Part shown: positions 57,796 to 64,000 of the stretch, piece after piece
How positions within the stretch are numbered: the stretch's first letter is position 1
Layout of the letters: every line of letters begins with the position of its first letter
DNA from: Luteolibacter luteus
GTDB taxonomy: Bacteria > Verrucomicrobiota > Verrucomicrobiia > Verrucomicrobiales > Akkermansiaceae
Assembly (NCBI RefSeq): GCF_012913485.1
Contig: NZ_CP051774.1
Span: 2,356,001-2,420,000 of the forward strand
Length of the DNA: 64,000 nt
Direction of reading: 5' to 3'
Notes under the pieces: model-generated
The model's input: only the letters and a program-made list of their open reading frames with translations
Told to the model about the DNA's origin: nothing
Database searches by the model: none
Program-made: the position numbers and the translations under genes

Positions 57796-58533
57796 ATGCT
57801 TCTGGAAATCTGTGTGGACTCGCTCGATTCGGTCATCGCTTGTGCGGAAGGCGGCGTCGATCGCATCGAACTCTGTACCTCGCTCACCGAGGGTGGGCTC
57901 ACGCCGAGTGCCGGGATGCTGGCTCAGGCGCGTGACATTTTCCCCGGTGAGATCGCGATGATGATCCGGCCGCGAGGCGGTGATTTCGTTTATAGCCCGG
58001 TGGAGGTTGTTGCGATGTCCGCGGACATCGAGCTGGCGCGCGATCTAGGTGCAGATGCCGTAGTCTTCGGCTGCTTGGCGCCGGATGGTTCGATCGATAT
58101 CGCGGCAGTGGAGACCTTGCTGGAAGTTTGCAGCGGGATGCCGGCGGTGTTCCACCGTGCCTTTGATGTGAGCAGGGATTTGTTGGAGTCCTTGGAGACG
58201 ATCATCGAGCTTGGCTTCGAGCGCATCCTCACCAGCGGTGGGAAGCCTTACGTCATGCAAGCGCTGGATACGATCGCAGGGCTTGTGACGAAGGCAGGCG
58301 ACCGCATCGAGATCCTTCCGGGCGGAGGGATCAAGGCCGAGCAGATCGCGGAGATCGTCACGGCAACCAAGGTCGAGCAGATCCATCTTTCCGCGCGCAG
58401 CCTGCAGGAAAGCGCGATGAGCTTCCGGAAGCCTGAGATTCCGATGGGCGCGAGTTCGGTACCCGGAGAATACGAGCGGCTGATTGCGGATGCAGCCTTG
58501 ATCGCGAAGGCGCGGGAGATGCTGCACGCGTGA
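57796..58533 (+). CDS. cutC: Copper homeostasis protein CutC-like
   Basis: 245 residues from ATG 57796. 'LLEICVDSLDSVIACAEGGV', 'DRIELCTSLTEGGLTPSAGM', 'MIRPRGGDFVYS', 'VFHRAFDVSRDLLESLETII', 'GFERILTSGGKPYVMQAL' and 'EILPGGGIKAEQI' follow the CutC TIM-barrel throughout. The link to copper is historical and the biochemical role is unsettled. Its stop codon abuts the stop of the convergent MFS gene. Confidence 0.94.
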   Translation: MLLEICVDSLDSVIACAEGGVDRIELCTSLTEGGLTPSAGMLAQARDIFPGEIAMMIRPRGGDFVYSPVEVVAMSADIELARDLGADAVVFGCLAPDGSIDIAAVETLLEVCSGMPAVFHRAFDVSRDLLESLETIIELGFERILTSGGKPYVMQALDTIAGLVTKAGDRIEILPGGGIKAEQIAEIVTATKVEQIHLSARSLQESAMSFRKPEIPMGASSVPGEYERLIADAALIAKAREMLHA

Positions 58534-59817
58534 TCAGGCGGCCCTGCCGACCTTCTCCCGGAGCGCGAGTGGAAGGAGGATGGCGCTGGAGATCACTCCG
58601 AGAATAATGAAGCAGACAAAGACGCCATCCCAGCCCCAACGATCCTTGATGGCGATGGGTAGCATGCCGGCAAAGAGCATGGAGGTGGAGCCAATGCCAT
58701 TGATGATCCCCGCCGCGGAGGCGGCGCTACCGCTGCCGCCGATGTCTTGAGCGGCCGTGCCCGAGATAATGGCGTCCGCGATGTAGAGGAAGAAGCCGAT
58801 CACTGCCAGCCCGGCAACATTTCCCCACAGGCCGCTGGAAGCGCTACTCATGCGGTAGACCACCAGCGCCGCAACCATGCCGATCAGGGCAAGAAAGGCC
58901 AGGCGGCAGCGGTTGTTCGGGAAGAAGCGGTCTGCCACGATACCGCCGATCAAGAGACCAAGCACGCCACCGATCTCGAAGCCATTCGAGACGTAAGCCG
59001 AGTTCCCATCGCTCATCCCCACGGCGGTCGCGAGGTAGTATGGGAGCCAAGCGAAGAACGCATAGCGCACGAATTTCAAACCGGTGTAGCTGAAGCCGAG
59101 AAGCAGCACGGCGGGCTCCCGGATCATGTGGGAGAACCCTTCTCCCCTTCCCCTCTCGACAGCGATCTCCGGAGCATCCTCACCGAAAGAGTATCCGGCA
59201 TCCTCAGGCGTGTTGATGAGGAAGAGCCCTTGGATGATACCCACCAGCAATACCGTCACCCCTGTGAAGAGGAAGACTTGGCGCCAGCCGTAGTGCTCCA
59301 GGATGTAACCGGCGATCATGTTCGCAGCGAGGCTTCCGAAGATGTAACAGGTCAGCCAGAAACCCATCACGCGGCCGCGTTTCGCATGGCTCACCCAGAG
59401 GGTGACCACCTTGCAGCAATTCGGCCAGCCGGTCGCTTGGAATAGGCCGTTCAGCGTGAAGCAAATCGCCAGTACCGCGACGAAGGGGAAGATCCCGAAA
59501 GCAAGCGTGGCGATGGCGGAAAGAATCATGCCCAGCGAAAGGCCGATACGCGGGCCAATCCGATCACCCAGCGCACCGCTCATGAACTGACCGATGGCAT
59601 AGCAGGCACCATAACCGGTCTGCACGGCGGCAATGAGCTTCTCCGAAAAGCCATCTTCCGTCAGGGCGTGGGTCGCGACACCCAGGTGCTTTCTCGTGAG
59701 GTAGTAAAAAAAATACGCAAGATAGGTCAGCACCACCATGCGCGTCTGCAAGGAGAACGGCGGAGGCGAAGCGGCGATGGTATCAGGGTTATGGCCAATC
59801 GTCCGCTTTGCTTCCAT
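58534..59817 (-). CDS. MFS transporter, OPA (organophosphate:phosphate antiporter) type
   Basis: 427 residues with about twelve helices. 'YLAYFFYYLTRKHLGVATHA', 'GYGACYAIGQFMSGALGDRI', 'LFQATGWPNCCKVVTLWVSH' and 'KRGRVMGFWLTCYIFGSLAA' are typical of GlpT/UhpT-like proteins, including the Arg-rich substrate site. It follows phnY by 13 nt in the phosphonate locus, so uptake of a phosphonate such as 2-aminoethylphosphonate or phosphonoacetate by exchange is inferred. An ABC-type phosphonate importer is absent from the window. Confidence 0.88.
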   Translation of the reverse strand: MEAKRTIGHNPDTIAASPPPFSLQTRMVVLTYLAYFFYYLTRKHLGVATHALTEDGFSEKLIAAVQTGYGACYAIGQFMSGALGDRIGPRIGLSLGMILSAIATLAFGIFPFVAVLAICFTLNGLFQATGWPNCCKVVTLWVSHAKRGRVMGFWLTCYIFGSLAANMIAGYILEHYGWRQVFLFTGVTVLLVGIIQGLFLINTPEDAGYSFGEDAPEIAVERGRGEGFSHMIREPAVLLLGFSYTGLKFVRYAFFAWLPYYLATAVGMSDGNSAYVSNGFEIGGVLGLLIGGIVADRFFPNNRCRLAFLALIGMVAALVVYRMSSASSGLWGNVAGLAVIGFFLYIADAIISGTAAQDIGGSGSAASAAGIINGIGSTSMLFAGMLPIAIKDRWGWDGVFVCFIILGVISSAILLPLALREKVGRAA

Positions 59818-59830
59818 CGTCGTCCTTAAA

Positions 59831-61282
59831 TTACCATGGCAGCGACCAGGTCTTTTCGTGAGTGAAAAATTTGATCGCCTCGATCACCCCTTCCTTCACC
59901 CCGAGGCCTGAATCCCTGGTCCCCCCGAAAGGCGTCAGTTCGAGCCGGTAACCGGGGACCTCGTTGACGTTCGTCGTGCCGGTCTTCAGCTCCTTGCATG
60001 CCTTCAATGCGAGCGAGAGGTCATTGGTGACAATGCCGCTACTCAGGCCGAAGTTGCCCGAGTTGTAGTAGGAAATCGCGTCGTCGAGATCGCGGATCGG
60101 GATGATGGGGGCCAAGGGACCGAAGCTCTCGAGTGCCACCATTTCCGCATCACGCGGGACATTGGCGATGATGGTCGGCTCCAGGAGGGAACCGCGCCTT
60201 GCGCCACCGAGCAGCACCTCGGCACCCATGCCCACACTGGCTTCGACACGACGCTGGAGCTCTGCGGCTGCCTGGGCGTGGATCATGGTTCCTACCACCG
60301 TGGCGGGATCTTCGGGATCGCCGCAGGAGTATTCCTCGCGGACGAGCTTCACGAAGCGATCCGTAAAGGCATCGACGACTCCTTCTTGAACGAGGATACG
60401 CTTCACCGCGGTGCAGCGTTGGCCGGAATTCCGGAATGAGCCCTCCGCGGCAAGCTTGGCAGCGAGATCGAGATCCGCGTCGTTCAGGATGATCAGCGGA
60501 GAGTTGCCCCCCAGCTCGAGGCAGAGGCGCTTGTAGCCGCAGGTGCGGGCGATGCTTTTCCCGATTTCGACCGAGCCGGTGAAGGTGACGATCTCCACGC
60601 GATCATCCGTGATCATCGGGATGACGATGTCATCGATACCGCCGACGAAGAGACTGAGCATGGGCCCCGGAAGGCCCGCCTCATAGAGAATCTTCGCAAA
60701 CTTGAGCGCGGTCAGCGGGGTGCGGTCGGAAGGCTTGAGCAATACCGGAGCACCAGCCGCAATGGCCGGGGCGAGCTTGTGGACGACCTGGTTGAGCGGG
60801 TGATTGAAAGGGGTGATCGCTCCAACCAAACGGACGGGATAGCGGGAGGTGAAAATCTTCCGCGGGCGACCGTTCGGCGTGATGTCGCAGGAGAAGATGC
60901 GGCCATCGTCGCGAAGGGCCTCCATGGCCGCAAATTCCAGGACATCCGAACTACGAGTCGTCTCGTACTTGGCTTCGCGGATGGCCAGGCCGGTTTCACG
61001 GGTGATCAGCGCGGCGAATTCATCGCGGCGTTCCGCCAGCATAGCGGCAGCTTTCCGCAAGATGTCGTGGCGGTCGCGGCGGGTCAGGGATTCGCTCGGA
61101 AAGGCCAGCGCCTTGATGATCGCCTGCTCCAGATGCTCCGGCCCGATGAGGGCTGCGGTACCGGTCAGCGAATCGTCCCAAGGATAGCGGACCTCCAGCG
61201 AAGAACCGGTGGTAACGGGCTCGCCCGCGATGAAGGACGGAAGATGGACGGTTGACCAAGTCACGGACTCGCGATCAGACAT
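59831..61282 (-). CDS. phnY: Phosphonoacetaldehyde dehydrogenase
   Basis: 483 residues from ATG 61282. Aldehyde dehydrogenase superfamily: 'SRYPVRLVGAITPFNHPLNQ', 'LKPSDRTPLTALKFAKIL', 'VTFTGSVEIGKSIARTCGYK', 'CLELGGNSPLIIL' (Glu) and 'SFRNSGQRCTAVKRILVQEG' (catalytic Cys). The assignment to phosphonoacetaldehyde rests on the adjacent phnA, which it overlaps by 8 nt, and on sequence resemblance. It oxidises phosphonoacetaldehyde to phosphonoacetate with NAD+. Confidence 0.9.
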   Translation of the reverse strand: MSDRESVTWSTVHLPSFIAGEPVTTGSSLEVRYPWDDSLTGTAALIGPEHLEQAIIKALAFPSESLTRRDRHDILRKAAAMLAERRDEFAALITRETGLAIREAKYETTRSSDVLEFAAMEALRDDGRIFSCDITPNGRPRKIFTSRYPVRLVGAITPFNHPLNQVVHKLAPAIAAGAPVLLKPSDRTPLTALKFAKILYEAGLPGPMLSLFVGGIDDIVIPMITDDRVEIVTFTGSVEIGKSIARTCGYKRLCLELGGNSPLIILNDADLDLAAKLAAEGSFRNSGQRCTAVKRILVQEGVVDAFTDRFVKLVREEYSCGDPEDPATVVGTMIHAQAAAELQRRVEASVGMGAEVLLGGARRGSLLEPTIIANVPRDAEMVALESFGPLAPIIPIRDLDDAISYYNSGNFGLSSGIVTNDLSLALKACKELKTGTTNVNEVPGYRLELTPFGGTRDSGLGVKEGVIEAIKFFTHEKTWSLPW

Positions 61283-62504
61283 GGCAGGCAAAATGGAAGA
61301 CGTCAAAGTTCCTCGGATCCCCTTCGGCAATCCGCTGGAGTTCCGGGGTGAGCGGCTTGGAAATCACGAGGGGGACCATTTCCTCGTAGCGCCCGCCATG
61401 GGAACGGAGCCCGCCCTTGAGCACGGAGAGATCATGATGCTCCGGAGACTTGCCGACCACGACATCGCGGCCGGAAAGGACGACAAGATCGCCAATGCGG
61501 TCGGGAGCCAGCTCCAGCTTTTCCACAGCTTGCTCACGGGTGAGCACTTCGGTGATGCCTGGCTGGCTGAAGAGGAAGTCCGCGACCCCGGCACGAGTGG
61601 ATGGATCCTCCAAGTGCACCATCACGAGGGAGCCAAGCGCGCCATGATGGACCACGTAAGGATCGGTGATCGGGCAGATCACGCGGAGGGCCTTGCCGAA
61701 TTTCCCGTGCAGCAAGGACTCGACGAAGATGACCTTCGGATTTCCCGCGAGGTCATTTTTCGCATTCATGCCGTGATCGGCGGTGAGGGCAACGGTGCAG
61801 CCGGCGTCCAAGAGACGACCGATGGCTCCATCAATGCGCGCATGGAAATCGAGAATCTCCGGTGCTTCCGGCGCGAACTTGTGCTGCATGAAATCCGTGG
61901 TGGAGAGGTAGAGGAAGTCCGCCTTCCCCTGCTCCGCCAGCGCGGCACCCGCCTCAAGCACGTAGATGGAGGCATCCCCCGAGTAGATCTCGGGGCGGGG
62001 CTTGCCGATGATCGCGGTGGCGTCATCGATCCCGTGGGTGGCGAGCTTGGCTTCGTCCACCTTCTCCGAAGAGAAGACGATGCCTCCGCGCTCGACCACG
62101 CCATCGCCGAGGACAGTGCGCAGTTTCTCCTTCGCGGTGATGAAGGCGACCTTTCGTCCGGCATCGGCGGCGGCGGTCAGGATGGTGCCGCAGCGGCGGA
62201 ACTCCGGGCCATTCATCATGACCTCCTCGCCGGTGTCAGGATTCAGGAAGAAGTTTCCGCAGATGCCATGGACCCGCGGCGACACGCCGGTAACGATCGA
62301 GGTGTTGTTAACGTTCGTGAAGGAAGGCAGGGCGCCGCGCACCATACCGCGCCAACCATCGCGGGCCATCGCAGCCAAACGGGGCATCTTGCCACGGGCA
62401 ATCGCGACACTGAGGTATTCGTCCGCGCAACCATCGAGGCAGATGACAGCGATGGGATTTGCGGGCAGGGCGTAGGAGCGGCCGTTCGTTTCGAAGGAAC
62501 TCAT
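61275..62504 (-). CDS. phnA: Phosphonoacetate hydrolase
   Basis: 409 residues. Alkaline-phosphatase-fold enzyme: 'IAVICLDGCADEYLSVAIAR' (first metal Asp), 'LPSFTNVNNTSIVTGVSPRV' (nucleophilic Thr), 'HGICGNFFLNPDTGEEVMMN', 'FLYLSTTDFMQHKFAP' (Asp/His) and 'VALTADHGMNAKNDL' (Asp/His) and 'GGLRSHGGRYEEMVPLVI' (His). It cleaves phosphonoacetate to acetate and phosphate, the last step of the AEP route encoded here. Confidence 0.95.
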   Translation of the reverse strand: MSSFETNGRSYALPANPIAVICLDGCADEYLSVAIARGKMPRLAAMARDGWRGMVRGALPSFTNVNNTSIVTGVSPRVHGICGNFFLNPDTGEEVMMNGPEFRRCGTILTAAADAGRKVAFITAKEKLRTVLGDGVVERGGIVFSSEKVDEAKLATHGIDDATAIIGKPRPEIYSGDASIYVLEAGAALAEQGKADFLYLSTTDFMQHKFAPEAPEILDFHARIDGAIGRLLDAGCTVALTADHGMNAKNDLAGNPKVIFVESLLHGKFGKALRVICPITDPYVVHHGALGSLVMVHLEDPSTRAGVADFLFSQPGITEVLTREQAVEKLELAPDRIGDLVVLSGRDVVVGKSPEHHDLSVLKGGLRSHGGRYEEMVPLVISKPLTPELQRIAEGDPRNFDVFHFACHV

Positions 62505-62840
62505 GGGATGTCGATGAAGGGTGGAAGAGTGCCGGGGACCTTTGAAAAAGGCAGCCTGTTCCGCCTGTTAAAACAGGGAAATTAACAGGCGAGATGCCGG
62601 TCCTCGTAAGATGGCAGTTGAAAAGTTCTTGGCCGCTTCGTGCGGGATCGGGGTTTTGCGAGACTTTCGATTCATTCGGGAAGAGCATCGCGCGGATCCG
62701 GGTTAGCTTTCTACTGCCACGGAGTGGAGCTGGCTGCTCATGAGATTGAATTGTGCCGTCCGGAGCCCGGCGGGGCGATCCTGCTGAATAACCGATAAAA
62801 ATTGCAACAAAGTTTCTTTCAGGAAACGTGACAGATTTGT
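62505..62840 (-). other. Intergenic region between phnA and FAD oxidoreductase
   Basis: 336 nt inside an otherwise tightly packed minus-strand locus. It holds element copy A and an AT-rich remainder (62750-62840); no coding potential recognised. Confidence 0.6.
62533..62720 (+). repeat. Dispersed structured element, copy A
   Basis: CCGGGGACCT (62533-62542), 'GCCTGTTCCGCCTGTTAAAA', 'CAGGGAAATTAACAGGCG', 20 nt, TGGCAGT (62612-62618), about 95 nt, and 'TTTCTACTGCCAC' ending 62720. TGGCAGT and ACTGCCA (62713-62719) are exact complements. Orientation is opposite to the flanking phosphonate genes. Confidence 0.85.
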
Positions 62841-63980
62841 TTAAACCGTTGCCTCACGTTTGGCAAAGAAACGATCGGCCAAGCCGAAGGACATGGTCAT
62901 GCCGGAACCACTGGTGCCAGTGGCGATCTGAACGCCTGGCAGCGCCTGGACGCGGAACTCCGGGCCATCGTAGTGCTTTGCATAGATGCCGTGCCAGCGC
63001 TCGGCGATGGTCCAATCGGGAAAATCAAAGAGCTTCCGGAGTTCACGGAGCATGAGTTCATCAATCTCCGCCTTGTCGAAAATCTCGATGTGATCGCCGT
63101 ACTCGTGCGAGTCCCCCAAGACGATCGCGCCGAAGCGGTCCTGCGAGGCCATGACATGGATGCCGTAGCGATCCAGCTCCGGCATGTCCCAAGCGACGCG
63201 CGCCTTTACCTCCGACAAGCTGGGACAGATCGAGAAATTCCCGTACTGCCGGAGCGAGAGGCCGCTGGCGAGCATGGGGCCCAGATTCCAGCCTTTCGGC
63301 TGTGGAACCGTGCGCAACATCTGGAGCTTGCAGGGCCGCAGGGGGCTCGCCGCGAGGATCTCCGGGAAGAGGGTTTCGAAGTCGTGGCCGGAACAAACAA
63401 AGGCCTCGTCAAAGGTGTGGGTTTCGCCGGATGCGGTGACCAGCTTGCCTTCCCTGACCTGCGTGACCGCGGTGCGCCAATGGAAGGCGACGCCATGCTT
63501 TTCACCGAGGAAGGCCGGAAGCAGTGCCAAGGCCTGGCGGGGATCCACATTGATTTCGGTACGGCTGAGCAGGCCGGCCCTTGCGACACCGCGACGAACA
63601 CCTGGACAGCTTTCCTCGACTTGCGCACGGGTGAGAAGTTCGACCTGATAGCCGAGGTCGGGCGCGGCCTTGGCAAACTCCTCAAGCACGGAGGCTTCGT
63701 CCTCATGCTCCACGACATGCACGCTGCCGGTCGGGCGGGAGTAAGCCCCGGACTCGCGTACGAATTCCTGCCAGAGTTCGCGGCTGCGGAGGGCGGCCGC
63801 AAAGTATTCCGGTGCCTGACCAATGGGCCAGCACATGCCGAAGTTTCTTACGGAAGCACCGCGTGCCTTGTCGCTGCGCTCAAAGACGGTCACGCGATGT
63901 CCTGCACGGGCGGCGGCCCAGGCATGGGCGAGACCAACGATACCTGCTCCGATGATCGCGGTATGCGGCTGGGTAGACAT
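62841..63980 (-). CDS. FAD-dependent oxidoreductase of the phosphonate-associated TIGR03364 type
   Basis: 379 residues. FAD-binding 'AIIGAGIVGLAHAWAAARAG' and 'VTVFERSDKARGASVRNFGM' start the DAO-type fold. 'RTEINVDPRQALALLPAFLG', 'FVCSGHDFETLFPEI' and 'ATGTSGSGMTMSFGLADRFF' continue it. This subfamily is known to occur with phosphonate genes, and members oxidise 2-aminoethylphosphonate-type amines to phosphonoacetaldehyde (my recollection). That product is the substrate of the neighbouring PhnY. The start is close to the window edge. Confidence 0.87.
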   Translation of the reverse strand: MSTQPHTAIIGAGIVGLAHAWAAARAGHRVTVFERSDKARGASVRNFGMCWPIGQAPEYFAAALRSRELWQEFVRESGAYSRPTGSVHVVEHEDEASVLEEFAKAAPDLGYQVELLTRAQVEESCPGVRRGVARAGLLSRTEINVDPRQALALLPAFLGEKHGVAFHWRTAVTQVREGKLVTASGETHTFDEAFVCSGHDFETLFPEILAASPLRPCKLQMLRTVPQPKGWNLGPMLASGLSLRQYGNFSICPSLSEVKARVAWDMPELDRYGIHVMASQDRFGAIVLGDSHEYGDHIEIFDKAEIDELMLRELRKLFDFPDWTIAERWHGIYAKHYDGPEFRVQALPGVQIATGTSGSGMTMSFGLADRFFAKREATV

Positions 63981-63986
63981 TTGGAA

Positions 63987-63992
63987 ATCGTA
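63987..63992 (-). promoter_or_regulatory. Possible -10 of FAD oxidoreductase gene
   Basis: TACGAT on the minus strand, 6 nt before the ATG at 63980. The matching -35 would lie outside the window. Confidence 0.35.
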
Positions 63993-64000
63993 GGAAGAAC

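Noticed and set aside
62569-62594. Possible integron attC or CRISPR-like repeat in the dispersed element
   Set aside because: The GTTAAAA core does not fit the attC consensus GTTRRRY, there is no integrase, and copies are 9-22 kb apart rather than regularly spaced.

Overview
The window reads as a GC-rich chromosomal stretch from a Verrucomicrobiota bacterium, most likely near Luteolibacter/Haloferula. The grounds are secreted proteins with lamin-tail, PA14-like and thrombospondin-3-like modules, a PilX-like protein with the lineage-typical 'GPDQRV...WTGVW' pattern, a stand-alone pseudopilin with a DUF1559-like look, and the general gene content. No rRNA, tRNA, CRISPR array, prophage or transposase was seen. 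Genes are tightly packed on both strands and several convergent pairs abut or overlap.

Layout. 1-3.2 kb: a truncated PilX-like gene, a LysR regulator, then pirin and a YceI lipoprotein. 3.3-6.1 kb: two exported repeat proteins and an L,D-transpeptidase lipoprotein. 6.2-10.7 kb: a candidate electrophile/quinone defence cluster (exported DJ-1-like, VOC, KefF-like, KefC-like, WrbA). 10.7-16.6 kb: lipoprotein hydrolase, rhomboid, orphan Vsr, Tat-exported intradiol dioxygenase, CDF transporter, papain-like-fold candidate. 16.7-23.1 kb (minus): TPR protein, RecO, HD-domain RNase-like protein, single-domain response regulator, triple-PAS histidine kinase, membrane protein. 23.5-29.2 kb: a 1895-residue lamin-tail/cadherin/phytase-like secreted protein. 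29.3-40.2 kb: gamma-carbonic anhydrase, DinB, BFN nuclease, M29-like peptidase, cupin plus ovothiol-type methyltransferase, TsaB, citrate synthase, QueG, EEP hydrolase, AroK, TsaC. 40.5-48.4 kb: TM protein plus pseudopilin, ABC transporter pair, BioA, lipoprotein, HAD phosphatase, DUF1003 protein, GltX. 49-52.3 kb: a 1089-residue LamG/PA14-like secreted protein. 52.3-58.5 kb: P-loop kinase, AroE, two Zn-ribbon/membrane or membrane proteins, LOG, GNAT, CutC. 58.5-64 kb (minus): a phosphonate-catabolism locus (FAD oxidoreductase, PhnA, PhnY, OPA-type transporter).

Two signals run across the window and are not explained by gene function. First, about fourteen genes carry TTGNNN, a 16-17 nt spacer and a -10-like hexamer (often YANNNT) that ends only 6-10 nt before the start codon, usually without a Shine-Dalgarno sequence; this is what leaderless transcription would look like, and it helps choose several start codons. 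Second, a roughly 190-200 nt element occurs three times in intergenic DNA (about 31.0, 40.3 and 62.6 kb). It has a fixed layout: a duplicated CCTGTT/AACAGG hairpin at one end, and TGGCAGT ... TTCTACTGCCA complementary blocks 108-122 nt apart at the other.

Metabolically the window suggests an aerobic heterotroph that degrades organic phosphonates, makes biotin and shikimate-pathway products, modifies tRNA (TsaB, TsaC, QueG) and displays large adhesive or hydrolytic proteins. All functional calls rest on motif and family recognition by eye, without database searches.
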